This document shows positions 52,914 through 61,775 of a DNA stretch of 64,000 bases, one piece after another. Source of the DNA: Pontibacter akesuensis. GTDB taxonomy: Bacteria > Bacteroidota > Bacteroidia > Cytophagales > Hymenobacteraceae. A program made the translations under genes and the position numbers. The stretch's first letter is position 1. Every line of letters begins with the position of its first letter. The DNA is taken from NCBI RefSeq assembly GCF_001611675.1, contig NZ_CP014766.1, positions 1,612,001-1,676,000 on the forward strand, written 5' to 3'. Under the pieces are notes generated by a model, which saw only the letters and a program-made list of their open reading frames with translations, ran no database searches and was not told the DNA's origin.

Positions 52914-55900
52914 TTAAAAAAAGAAGCCAAAGTTGAGCATCACGTACTCCTCTTCCTCGCCTGCCGTGTAACTTAGCGAAAGCACAGTGCGGTTCAGGAA
53001 ATCGAGCCACACGCCACCGCCATACCCCATGTGCAGGCTGCGGAAGAAAGCTGCCTTCGGCTCATCATCCACATATACCCGCCCGGCATCCACCAGGCCA
53101 AGCACGCCGAACTTGCCCGGCACCAGGAACAGATTGAAGTCGAGGAGCTGCAGGCGTGCCTCGCCGTTGGCGTATACGCTGCCGCGGCCCGCAAAGCGCG
53201 TGCGCCGGTAGCCCCGCAGGTTCTCAGTGCCTCCCAGGGTGCTTGCCTGGTAAAACCGGTAATCCCCGAAGTTGCGCGACACACCTACTCTGCCCGCCCA
53301 GGTTACCTGAAACGGGAAGTAGGGGCTCAGGTAAAACCGGAAATCAGAGCTGATATTGGTATAGCTTAACCGTTCGCCGCCTATCTGCTGGTTAAAACTA
53401 AGGGTGTTGGTCCAGCGCATACCAATACGAGGATTCGCCTCGGTGCTGCCTCCGCCAAGTACGTTCAGGTCGGTAAAGGCTTTGATACCGGCATAGTGGA
53501 GCGCCTCGAAGGTTCCCGTTTCAGGTGCGTAGGTGCCTTCCTGCAGGCGGCCTGCTCTCCCTTCCTGCAGCAGGAACGTCTCCTGCTCCGGTGTTTTCAC
53601 CTGGAACTTGTCGTAGGTTGGGCCAATGCCCATCTTCAGGAAGCGGAACGGCTGCTTGTAAAGGGCAGCGCCCAATGACAGCCGCTCGTAGCGTACCCGG
53701 TAAAAGTCTTCGTCCAGGTCAGATGCCGGCGCGGTGTTGTTGCCAAGGCCGTAGAAGTTGCGCTGAAACTGAGGTGCCTGCAGGTGCGCGTCCAACGCCA
53801 GGTGCCACTCTCCTACCGCATCGCGCAGATCGCCTTTGTAACGCACATCAAACGAATTGGTCAGGAAGGCATGCTTAGCCTCCAGCAGGTGCTCTGCCGC
53901 GTACGGCTGCTTCCGGAAGCCGTAGGTGCGCACTACCAAGCCAGCGCCCAGCAATAACCCGTCATCTACGTTATAGGCCGCCGAAAACCGAGGGCCAACA
54001 TACGTAGGCTGATAGTTGCTGCGGTCGTAGAGGTTTACCTCGTCGTCAGGAGCGGTTTCTACCTTGGTCTCGCTGCCGAAGTTAAACACGTTGCCCTCCT
54101 TTGTATCATACACAATAGTATGGTCTTTCAGGCCGCTCACATGCGAGGTGTCTATGATCTCGTCTTCGTCGCCGCCGGCAATAATGCGCACGACAATACT
54201 TTTATCCACCTGCCCCGACACAATGAACTCATCCTGCCCATCCATGCCGTAAAAGCGTACTTCCTTGGTTTCGTCGGTGTAGAAGGTGCGGTTGTACAGG
54301 GGCTCCAGTATTTCTCCCTCCTTGGATATCTTGTACCCTGTTACCTCCAACTCTTTGTTGTTGATACGCTTAATCTCAAACCGCTCGTGCTTGTCGCTGC
54401 CGGTAATATCCACGTACTGCACCAGGAAATCGTAGTACTCAGCGGCTGCCTGAGGCAGCTTGTCGCGCCTGGATTTCAGCTTGGCCACGATCTCGTCGGC
54501 GGATTGTGCCCGGATTGGTTCCGGCCACCTTTGCACCGCCTGCTGTATCACCTCATCGGTCACGTTTAGTTTGATGTCCTCTGCAATCCGGAGCCACTCC
54601 TGCCGGGTAATTTTAGAGGTAAAGGCCCGGTCCAGCGTCAGCCCGTTTAAGTTCAGCCCGATCACATCCCGGTATTCATACCCGAAGTTGCGCACGTTCC
54701 GGATGCCCCACCTGCGCGTAGCCAGCCAGGGAAGCACTCCCTCTGCTTTGAAAAATGCCTGGTCGCGGTCTTCCGGCACGGGGATGTATAGCTTTCCTTT
54801 GCCCGGCTTGTCTTCCTCTACCCAGCGCCACTGCCCTTCGTGCCGGTCCCAGTCGCCAATGAGCATGTCAAAGAGGCGCGCGCGCACATACTCAGGCTGA
54901 TCCACCTCATTGTCGTTGTCCTCCTCCATTTCCTCGAGCAGTTTATCGGTACCCACCAGGTTCTCGGCGTTGCCGAGACTGGCAATCTCTTCGTGGTTCT
55001 CGTCCGGGTCCTCCTCCAGAATAGCGAGCATGTCGCCAAACTCATCCTGGTACTGCCGCAGGTACGGGGTATTCGGAATGTAAACCAGCTTTGGGTTTGT
55101 GTGGAATACGCCTGCGGCATCGGCCAGCGGCGGCACAATGAGCGCACCATACGGGTGCTGTGAAGAAATCTGATCCTGCAGCTGTGTGCGCACGGCCACC
55201 TCGCGCAGGAACTTGGGCAGCACCATGGAGGAGCTCTTGTTCACACTGCGCAACGTATATTCCTTGGCTTCCTGCGTGCGCACCTTTAAAGCAGGTGTTT
55301 GCTTGCCGCCGCCCTTCTGGTAGGGCCTAAGGCCTCCAAGCTCGTTCTTCAGGTCCAGCAGCGGCACTTCGATGGGTGTTGTCCAAGCTTCGCGGTAATG
55401 CTTCCCGACTAAGGTTTCGCGCAGTTTACCGGCTTTATAAGTAGGGTTAGCGGCCAGCGTGATTGTGCTGTCTGCGTAGTTGGTGTCGTCCGTAATCAAG
55501 GGCGCTTTGTCAGGGGCCTTTCTGGCGTAGAGTTGCGTTCGAAACGCTATTTCCCCGGTTGTTCCCTTTTCGTCGGTCGGCACCCAGAACTCAGCCCAGG
55601 CCTCGCCGTTCTTGTGGTAGTTTACCCGCACATACCCCTTTACTGTCTGCGCATAGGCAGCGCCGCCACCGGGCTTCACGTAATCCACTTTGCAGCCTGA
55701 GCCACTTACAATGTGCGGCACCCCGTTAAAGTTAAAGTACTCCAATGCATGCTCGTGCCCCGCCGCGTAGGTGATGTTGTCATACTTGGTGAAGATAGAC
55801 ATTACCCCCTCGATGTACGCCTGGTAGCGTGGGTGCGGAATGTCCTGCAGAATGCCGCCATACTTGCGGGCAAATGGATAAATAGAGCCGATGACGGGCA

Positions 55901-56735
55901 GCGGCATGTAGATCCAGTCGCGGAGCATGGTGAGCGGGAACAGGTGATCCTTCAAGGTGAAAAATCCGCCGTGTTCGCCGCGCGTTACGAGCGGGTGGTG
56001 GCCCACCACCAGTATGTCGCGGCCGCGGTGCTTTTCGATGATGTCTTCCAGCTGCACCAGCAGTTCTTCTTCTGTAGAGGCGCTGCAACTGCTGTTGTCG
56101 CCATAAGGCCTGTCGAAAGGGTGCAGCCACCACTCCGAGTCTAGGGCGATGAGGACAAGGTTATCGCTTAGCAGCACCTCATAGGGTCCGGGGCAGCCAT
56201 CGCCGGGTACGTAGAAGTCGCCTCCTACTACAATGTTTTCGTCGGTGAGGTATTCGTTCACGTACCGCTGCTCGCGCGTTACCGCCTCCAGACCGCCGCG
56301 GCCGCTGTGGTTCCAGTCGTGGTTGCCCGGGATCATGTACTTTTCGCCCGCATAACCCTTCAGAATATCGAGCTGGGCATTCAGCCGCTTCTCCGAAATT
56401 TCCCGGTCATACTTGCCCACCGGGGGAAGGCCGTTCATGTACACATTATCGCCCAGAAAGATGGTGGCGCTCTGTGCCCCGGCTTCTTCCATTTGCCTGC
56501 GCATGAGCAGCATGGAAGGTTCGCCGTTTTCAAGGTCCGGGGCACCCACATCCCCGATCAGGAACACACTGTACAGCACCTCATTTTCCGGGGTTGGTTT
56601 TTTCTCGCTCCAGTTCAGGTCTCCGTCGCTGTAGTAGGGCTCTGTGCTGACGCACGCACAGACAAGCGTACAAAGTATAGCCGCCCACGTGAGGCGCACA
56701 AACGGCCGCTTTGCAATTAAAAGCTTATGTATCAT
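52914..56735 (-). CDS. Outer-membrane fusion: calcineurin-like phosphatase, kinase-like domain, Omp85 barrel
   Basis: 1273 residues from ATG 56735; an in-frame start at 57212 is rejected. The lipobox ends LVCAC (Cys28). Residues 55-345 are a metallophosphoesterase: FLIGDVG (61), LGDN (95), PGNHDWN (137), VVGHHP (245) and AGHEHA (326). From about 470 to 800 the sequence has kinase-like landmarks: GGGKQTPALKVRT, then EYTLRSVNK (Lys500, possible ATP lysine); LFDMLIGDWDRHEGQWRW (Asp630, catalytic-loop type) and YIPVPEDRDQAFF (Asp656/658, metal type). These match Fam20C/CotH/HipA-type kinases. From about 880 a surface-antigen/Omp85 barrel follows (ending EEYVMLNFGFFF). Likely at the outer membrane; the kinase call is inference from motifs. 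Confidence 0.85.
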   Translation of the reverse strand: MIHKLLIAKRPFVRLTWAAILCTLVCACVSTEPYYSDGDLNWSEKKPTPENEVLYSVFLIGDVGAPDLENGEPSMLLMRRQMEEAGAQSATIFLGDNVYMNGLPPVGKYDREISEKRLNAQLDILKGYAGEKYMIPGNHDWNHSGRGGLEAVTREQRYVNEYLTDENIVVGGDFYVPGDGCPGPYEVLLSDNLVLIALDSEWWLHPFDRPYGDNSSCSASTEEELLVQLEDIIEKHRGRDILVVGHHPLVTRGEHGGFFTLKDHLFPLTMLRDWIYMPLPVIGSIYPFARKYGGILQDIPHPRYQAYIEGVMSIFTKYDNITYAAGHEHALEYFNFNGVPHIVSGSGCKVDYVKPGGGAAYAQTVKGYVRVNYHKNGEAWAEFWVPTDEKGTTGEIAFRTQLYARKAPDKAPLITDDTNYADSTITLAANPTYKAGKLRETLVGKHYREAWTTPIEVPLLDLKNELGGLRPYQKGGGKQTPALKVRTQEAKEYTLRSVNKSSSMVLPKFLREVAVRTQLQDQISSQHPYGALIVPPLADAAGVFHTNPKLVYIPNTPYLRQYQDEFGDMLAILEEDPDENHEEIASLGNAENLVGTDKLLEEMEEDNDNEVDQPEYVRARLFDMLIGDWDRHEGQWRWVEEDKPGKGKLYIPVPEDRDQAFFKAEGVLPWLATRRWGIRNVRNFGYEYRDVIGLNLNGLTLDRAFTSKITRQEWLRIAEDIKLNVTDEVIQQAVQRWPEPIRAQSADEIVAKLKSRRDKLPQAAAEYYDFLVQYVDITGSDKHERFEIKRINNKELEVTGYKISKEGEILEPLYNRTFYTDETKEVRFYGMDGQDEFIVSGQVDKSIVVRIIAGGDEDEIIDTSHVSGLKDHTIVYDTKEGNVFNFGSETKVETAPDDEVNLYDRSNYQPTYVGPRFSAAYNVDDGLLLGAGLVVRTYGFRKQPYAAEHLLEAKHAFLTNSFDVRYKGDLRDAVGEWHLALDAHLQAPQFQRNFYGLGNNTAPASDLDEDFYRVRYERLSLGAALYKQPFRFLKMGIGPTYDKFQVKTPEQETFLLQEGRAGRLQEGTYAPETGTFEALHYAGIKAFTDLNVLGGGSTEANPRIGMRWTNTLSFNQQIGGERLSYTNISSDFRFYLSPYFPFQVTWAGRVGVSRNFGDYRFYQASTLGGTENLRGYRRTRFAGRGSVYANGEARLQLLDFNLFLVPGKFGVLGLVDAGRVYVDDEPKAAFFRSLHMGYGGGVWLDFLNRTVLSLSYTAGEEEEYVMLNFGFFF

Positions 56736-57141
56736 AGTATCTTTTACTCGATGTACCTGCCACAGCAGTTGTGGCACCTCCCCCTCTATGTACAGCGGCA
56801 GACAGCGGGTGCTGCCTGGGCATAAAACAGAGTTGCTGGTGCGCTTGTGTAGGGTAGGACAGCGTTGCCGCCGCACAACCAATGCACCAGGGTGTAGTTC
56901 TCGCTTGCTACAGGGGGTACCACCGTGACGGCAGAACTGAAGTTGGTAAACGAGACGCAACTGCTTTAAGTTGTTACCTTCTTTTATACTGCCAGACACC
57001 AGCGTAGTTACCCTATCCACTAACAAAATACTGGTTTTACCGTAACCGCAGATAACAATGTGCGCCACACGTTGCACTTGTCGCCAGGCAACCCCGACAG
57101 CACCACGAACAGCGCCCTTCACCTGGCCACCTAAAAACATT
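56736..57141. promoter_or_regulatory. Divergent intergenic region
   Basis: Four hundred bases between the phosphatase/kinase-like fusion and the HD-PycTM gene must hold promoters for both. No clear -7 box, operator repeat or hairpin was found. Long frames read through it from both sides but are not supported as protein. Confidence 0.5.
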
Positions 57142-58344
57142 ATGAAAAACCAAGCAATCATCAAACAAGCCGGAGAGTATGTATTTACGCTTTTAAAGCA
57201 AAGGCTCTCCAAGAAACTTGTTTACCACAACTACAAGCACACTTTTGAGACGGCAGCCGAGGCTCAGGACCTGGGCGAGCGCAGCCAGTTGCCGCCAGAC
57301 CAGCTGCAGGACCTCGTGCTGGCAGCATGGTTCCACGACACCGGCTACATCGATGCCTATGCTGGCCACGAGGAGGAAAGCGTCCGCATTGCCACCGAGT
57401 GGCTGCAGGAGCAGAATTACCCCCAGGAGGGCATCGATCGCATCAGCGGCCTGATTCGCGCCACGCAGCACGACGTGGAGCCCGAGACGCCACTGCAGGA
57501 GTTGCTGGTGGATGCGGACATGTCGAACATCGGGAAGGAGACCTTTTTTGCCACCGCTGAGCTGCTGCGCGTGGAGTGGGAAATTTACCAGGACCGTTTT
57601 TTCTCGAACCATGAGTGGGAGCAGTTTCAGATGGACTTTCTGCTTTCTACCACATTCCATTCGGTGCCGGCGCAGCAGAAGTTTGCCGCCCAGCTTGGCC
57701 TGAACATACAGGAGCAGCGCAACCGCTTAAGCGAGGCAGGCGAGGAGAAGAAGAAGGAAACGAAGAAAGGGCGCAAGACCCTGGCCCAGCCCAAGCGCGG
57801 CATCGAGACGATGTTCCGGAACACGTACCGCACGCACCTCGAGCTAAGCGCCATCGCCGACAACAAGGCGAACATGATGATCAGCCTGAACGCAATTATC
57901 CTCTCTGTTATTATCACCTACCTAAGTGCCCAGACTTCCATACTTGGTTCCGGCACTGGCCTGGCTACCTACCGTATTTTAGTGCCGATCGGGATTTTAC
58001 TCCTGACCACGTTGGGCTCTGTGGTAACCGCCATTGTTTCGGCACAGCCCGAGGTAACCAGTTTCTCCTTCAAGAAGAAGAAAGACAAGAAGATAAACTC
58101 CCGAAAGATAAACATCCTGTTTTTCGGTAACTTCACCAACCTGCCCCTTGAGGATTTCCAGAGCGGCATGCACGACATCATGCGCGACAAAGACTCGCTT
58201 TACAACAACATGATCACCGATATTTATTACCTAGGAGTTGTGCTGGAACGCAAGTATAAAATCCTGCGCATTTCCTATACCATCTTTATGGTGGGCCTTG
58301 TGCTGACGGTATTGGGCTTCATCATTGCTATGGCCTCTTATTAA
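57142..58344 (+). CDS. HD-domain hydrolase fused to Pycsar-type (PycTM/DUF5706) membrane effector
   Basis: 400 residues from ATG 57142. Residues 1-190 are an HD phosphohydrolase: YHNYKHTFE (His29/His33), AAWFHDTGY (His65-Asp66) and VDADMSNIG (Asp124/126). After a Lys/Glu-rich linker (200-220) comes a PycTM-like module: RTHLELSAIADNKANMMISL, followed by membrane helices at about 243-262, 278-300 and 374-398, and GNFTNLPLEDF. PycTM effectors of the Pycsar defence system are triggered by cCMP or cUMP and disrupt the inner membrane. No cyclase gene lies beside it, so this may be a stand-alone membrane regulator whose HD domain degrades a nucleotide. Confidence 0.85.
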   Translation: MKNQAIIKQAGEYVFTLLKQRLSKKLVYHNYKHTFETAAEAQDLGERSQLPPDQLQDLVLAAWFHDTGYIDAYAGHEEESVRIATEWLQEQNYPQEGIDRISGLIRATQHDVEPETPLQELLVDADMSNIGKETFFATAELLRVEWEIYQDRFFSNHEWEQFQMDFLLSTTFHSVPAQQKFAAQLGLNIQEQRNRLSEAGEEKKKETKKGRKTLAQPKRGIETMFRNTYRTHLELSAIADNKANMMISLNAIILSVIITYLSAQTSILGSGTGLATYRILVPIGILLLTTLGSVVTAIVSAQPEVTSFSFKKKKDKKINSRKINILFFGNFTNLPLEDFQSGMHDIMRDKDSLYNNMITDIYYLGVVLERKYKILRISYTIFMVGLVLTVLGFIIAMASY

Positions 58345-58583
58345 GGGTTCGGCTGGAGTAGTGCTTTTTGGTGTTGGGGTGCGTTTGCTATACTTCTCCA
58401 GGCACTACTTCTGCTACAATTCGTCATTTGCAGGGGAGGCTGACGAAGCTTTGTTCCTGTTATACCAGGTTGAAGTTTAAAAGCCTGAGCTTATACTTGC
58501 CCAAGGCAACCCAGATGGAGTATTTATACTTGGTTTGCCTTGCCATATTTGGCTAGGTGGGCTTTACGGAAACCAACAGGTAA

Positions 58584-59669
58584 TTATTCATCGCCCTTGA
58601 AGAAAACCCTGAAGGTAGTACCCTTGCCCAAGGAACTCTCCACCTCTATTTTCCCGTCTGCATCCTCCACCATTCTTTTCACGATGAACAGGCCCAATCC
58701 CGTGCCTTCTACATCGTTGTTGAGCCTGACGTAGCGCTCAAACACTGCGTCCGTCTTGTCTTCCGCTATACCCAGCCCGTTGTCGCTGAAGGATAGCAGG
58801 ACATAGTCATTCAGCTTTTCGGTTTTGATGCGTATCTCAGGCGCTCTATCTGGTGCTTTGAACTTGAGGGCATTGCTCATCAGGTTATAGATGATGCTTC
58901 TGGCGTTCTTCCGCGACAGGTTAATCTCCGACTCGTTTATCTGCATGTCAAAGCGCGCGCCGGTTTCATGTATCTTGTCTTTAAGTGCAAGCTGGGCGTC
59001 CTCTATCAGATTCTCGAAGTTCACACGCTCTGCCTCCTTGGCAAAGTTGGTGTCACTTTCCCTGATGTCAGCCAGTTCTACGACTGTTTTGCGGAGGTTG
59101 CCCACAGACTTACTGAGCATGTCTATGATTTCCTTTGTATCGGCTTCCTCTCCCCGGATCTCCTTCAACAAATGAATCAACCCTTCAATGTTTGAGAGGG
59201 GGCCTTTAATGTCGTGCGAGAGGGAGAAGATGATGCTCTCATAACTCTTGTTCAGCTTTTCATATCCCTTTAAAATCTCTATGCGGTCGTTTATATCAAT
59301 GAAGGTGATGATGACGCCATTGGCTCTGTTCTCTTTCCTGATAATATAGGGCAGGATGTTCATCTGATACCACTTCTTATCGGTCGTCTGAATTTCCTTC
59401 TCCAGGTCCTTGTTGCTTTCAATCACCTCCTCAATGTTCTCGATGATGGTTGGGAAGCGGATATTACTGGACACCTCATCCATGTGCCTGCCTATGTCAG
59501 CTTTGGAGAGCCGGAAATGCCTCATGGCGGGCGGGGTGAACTTGCGGAGTATCATATCGGCATCGACAAAAAGCTGCGGAATGATGGTATTGCTGAAGTA
59601 GTTCTCCAACTCATCGTTCAACTCAATAAGCTTTCGGTGTTCTGCTGTCTTCTTGGATGGTTGCTCCAT
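58584..59669 (-). CDS. PAS sensor histidine kinase (cytosolic)
   Basis: 361 residues. One PAS domain (about 22-135; FTPPAMRHFRLSKADIGRHM, NGVIITFIDINDRIEI) of the group often found in chemotaxis CheR-PAS proteins precedes a transmitter: SLSHDIKGPLSNIEGL (His152), N-box IYNLMSNALKFKAP, FSDNGLGIAEDK and EGTGLGLFIVKRM. No membrane helices. No response regulator lies next to it, so it is an orphan kinase. The gap upstream of its end (58345-58583) has no gene but holds three TATACTT words. Confidence 0.93.
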   Translation of the reverse strand: MEQPSKKTAEHRKLIELNDELENYFSNTIIPQLFVDADMILRKFTPPAMRHFRLSKADIGRHMDEVSSNIRFPTIIENIEEVIESNKDLEKEIQTTDKKWYQMNILPYIIRKENRANGVIITFIDINDRIEILKGYEKLNKSYESIIFSLSHDIKGPLSNIEGLIHLLKEIRGEEADTKEIIDMLSKSVGNLRKTVVELADIRESDTNFAKEAERVNFENLIEDAQLALKDKIHETGARFDMQINESEINLSRKNARSIIYNLMSNALKFKAPDRAPEIRIKTEKLNDYVLLSFSDNGLGIAEDKTDAVFERYVRLNNDVEGTGLGLFIVKRMVEDADGKIEVESSLGKGTTFRVFFKGDE

Positions 59670-59880
59670 GGGTGATGGATTTGTACCTATAAGCTGAAAG
59701 ATACGGATAGTAAATGATACGGATAGTAGTCGTGCTTAACTGGAATGGCATGGGTTTAGTTGCATAGCCCCACCCCTTTGTTCACGCAACTTGCAGTGCA
59801 GCGGGATTACAAAGCCATACTCCGTGTCTGTGCTGCCCTGTTACCCCGTACCGGGGCCTAACTTTACACGTAGAACAGCC

Positions 59881-59910
59881 TTGTATGATGGCGCCAATGT
59901 CTTATATTTG
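59881..59910 (+). promoter_or_regulatory. Putative promoter of tRNA-Arg
   Basis: TTG (59881-59883), 19 bases, then TATATTTG (59903-59910), an exact TAnnTTTG box with standard spacing, 120 bases before the tRNA. The rest of 59670-60030 shows nothing else. Confidence 0.45.
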
Positions 59911-60030
59911 CGCGTGTGGCTGACTTACAACGGTATTATGCTTACAACCTGCTGAAGTTGCTGTAATATAAATTCAGGCTGACGCCGTAGTGAGCCAGAT
60001 CTCGATGAAGGCTACCAGATCAAATTTTCC

Positions 60031-60102
60031 GGCCCTGTAGTTCAACGGATAGAATAGGAGTTTCCTAAACTTTAGATAGCAGTTCGATTCTGCTCGGGGC
60101 CA
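60031..60102 (+). tRNA. tRNA-Arg (anticodon CCT)
   Basis: Cloverleaf by eye: acceptor GGCCCTG pairs with CGGGGCC; D-arm GTTC...; anticodon stem GGAGT / ACTTT with loop TTCCTAA, so the anticodon is CCT (reads AGG); T-arm AGCAG / CTGCT with loop TTCGATT; discriminator A. CCA is not encoded. A terminator-like hairpin follows at 60105. Confidence 0.95.
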
Positions 60103-60104
60103 CT

Positions 60105-60144
60105 AAAAAGCCAGCCTTTGCTTTTCAGCGGCTGGCTTCTTTTA
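60105..60144 (+). terminator. Terminator after tRNA-Arg
   Basis: The stem AAGCCAGCC / GGCTGGCTT is followed by CTTTTAT, starting three bases after the tRNA end. Confidence 0.85.
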
Positions 60145-60264
60145 TAGCGCCGCCTGTGTCTGCGGTCTAGGTGTACTGGTTAGCTGTAGTATACTAAGGG
60201 CCGACTAGTGCCTTCTGTTGCACGAATGCTGCACCGCATCCCTTTTTTTGATTAAATTAGCCGC

Positions 60265-60663
60265 ATGATACTCTTCCAGAACGGACTTATTACCCTCGAC
60301 TACAACCCTGCCACAGATTTGCTGCATGTGGAGTGGCCGCAGTTTCAGGAGTATGCGGTGAGCGAAGCCCGGCATGCCCTGCAGGTGATGGTGGAGACAA
60401 TCCGCAACTACGATATTAAAAAGCTGTTTCTGGACACCCGCCAGGTTCAGGTAGACGTGAGCGATGCCGAGTACATGGCCGTGCTCAGGGAGTTCGGGGC
60501 TGACCTGGCAAACACCCGCCTAAGCAAAGTATCACGGATGGTGGCCACAGACCACAACCGCGAACGCAACGTGCAAAGCGTAAAGGAACAACTACAACTG
60601 TCCTTCCCTTTGATGGATTTCACCGACCAAGATTCTGCCCTGGAGTGGCTGCTGGCGGAGTAA
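60265..60663 (+). CDS. SpoIIAA/STAS-like small protein
   Basis: 132 residues, cytosolic. A beta-hairpin start (LITLDYNPATDLLHVEWPQF) is followed by an alpha/beta pattern (VMVETIRNYDIKKLFLDTRQ; LSKVSRMVATDHNRER) and a final helix (SALEWLLAE). The layout resembles SpoIIAA-like (STAS/SEC14-type) stand-alone proteins common in Bacteroidota, where the role is unknown. The family call is by pattern only. It is the first gene after tRNA-Arg. Confidence 0.7.
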   Translation: MILFQNGLITLDYNPATDLLHVEWPQFQEYAVSEARHALQVMVETIRNYDIKKLFLDTRQVQVDVSDAEYMAVLREFGADLANTRLSKVSRMVATDHNRERNVQSVKEQLQLSFPLMDFTDQDSALEWLLAE

Positions 60664-60762
60664 GAGTTCCTAAAGCCTGGTTATAGGGTATGGATTTGCG
60701 CCTGCGCCTGTAACCTAATGGGCGCGAAAGCATATAACAGGGGAAGTATAGCAAACCTGTTC

Positions 60763-61101
60763 ATGGAAAAAACGCTGCTCTTAGTTTTAGCCCTTCTCCT
60801 TCTTGGCGCCTGCTCCGGCGATAGCACCGGCACAAACACACAGGAACAGGTGGATAATGCCCGTATAGACCAAGCCCCGCCCCTTCCCCCGGACGCGATC
60901 TATGCCACCAGGCCGCTGGTAAGCGGCAAACTGTACAGCCGCCCCGACTTCAAGGCCAGCACCGTTGTGTACTTCGATACGTCCCAGCAGGTGTACATCC
61001 TCGACACAGCCAACGTGATGTTTGCCAAAGCCCGCATGCGCAAAGACACCACCTCCCACACCGGTTATATTCCTAAAACCATACTGCCGGAGCGCAGGTA
61101 A
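60763..61101 (+). CDS. Small lipoprotein with SH3-like domain
   Basis: 112 residues from the ATG at 60763 (an upstream ATG at 60718 would precede the signal). Lipobox LLLGAC (Cys about 16), a Thr/Gln-rich linker, then a compact beta domain (GKLYSRPDFKASTVVYFDTS; QQVYILDTANVMFAKARM; HTGYIPKTIL) with the shape of a bacterial SH3 domain, often a cell-wall binding module. Function unknown. It converges on the minus-strand T9SS gene. Confidence 0.75.
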   Translation: MEKTLLLVLALLLLGACSGDSTGTNTQEQVDNARIDQAPPLPPDAIYATRPLVSGKLYSRPDFKASTVVYFDTSQQVYILDTANVMFAKARMRKDTTSHTGYIPKTILPERR

Positions 61102-61147
61102 CAACAGGTGGCATTTGGGTGTTGGTCCTTGCTGCAGCGGCGGACAC

Positions 61148-61184
61148 AAAAAAGCGGCGGCCCTTGCAAAGCAAAGGCCGCCGC
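61148..61184 (-). terminator. Rho-independent terminator of the small T9SS gene
   Basis: The stem GCGGCGGCC / GGCCGCCGC has an A6 run on its left (T-tract on the minus strand), 24 bases after the stop of the gene at 61208. Confidence 0.85.
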
Positions 61185-61207
61185 CACATATATTGTAAGA
61201 GTCGCTG

Positions 61208-61588
61208 CTATTTCACTACCACCCGCCGCACGGCACTGTAGTTATCCGCCTCCAGCTTTACATAGTATAAACCCTTGGCATAACGGTCCAGGTTAATGGT
61301 TCTTGTCAGGGTGGGTTCTGAGCGCGTCAACGTTTCGCGGTGAATCTCGTTTCCGATAACGTTAATAATGCTCAGCTCCAGTTTCTGGGCTTTCAGGTTA
61401 GAGATAGAAATCGTGAAGACGCCATTACTTGGGTTAGGGTAAATAGCCACATCCTCCTCCTGCGCTAACCCAAGCGGGTTCTGTTGGTTAGTTTCCTGCG
61501 CCGCCTGCACCTGAGCCGGGGCCTTTATTTGCGCCTGTGCCATCAGCACAGACACGCTCATAAAAACAGCAAGTATAATTTTTTTCAT
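61208..61588 (-). CDS. Minimal T9SS-tagged exported protein
   Basis: 126 residues: a signal peptide (MKKIILAVFMSVSVLMAQAQ), a short Gln/Ala/Pro-rich segment of about 30 residues, and a type A sorting domain (VAIYPNPSNGVFTISISNLK ... GLYYVKLEADNYSAVRRVVVK). There is no separate cargo domain, unlike typical T9SS substrates, so the protein is nearly all sorting signal. It may be a small surface peptide or the remnant of a larger gene. An AAGTATA word sits over the signal-peptide codons. Confidence 0.88.
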   Translation of the reverse strand: MKKIILAVFMSVSVLMAQAQIKAPAQVQAAQETNQQNPLGLAQEEDVAIYPNPSNGVFTISISNLKAQKLELSIINVIGNEIHRETLTRSEPTLTRTINLDRYAKGLYYVKLEADNYSAVRRVVVK

Positions 61589-61775
61589 ATATTCTAGTAG
61601 TAGAAGTCCTATAGTAAGTTAGTAGGTAATAAGGTAATAGACAAAAGTCGTTCCACTTATTTAAAACGATACACCCCTTATTTTGTTCTTGTATTGTACC
61701 CCTAAAAACAGGGGCATTCACCAAGTATTTCGCTTTTATTTAGGATAAAAAGGATATACGCAAAATTAGAAAAAA

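Noticed and set aside
56736..57212. A 159-residue N-terminal extension of the phosphatase fusion
   Set aside because: It would precede the lipoprotein signal at MIHKLL and overlap the divergent gene's 5' region; no domain is visible in it.
57142..58344. A complete Pycsar defence operon
   Set aside because: No cyclase gene lies on either side, so only the effector-like module is supported.
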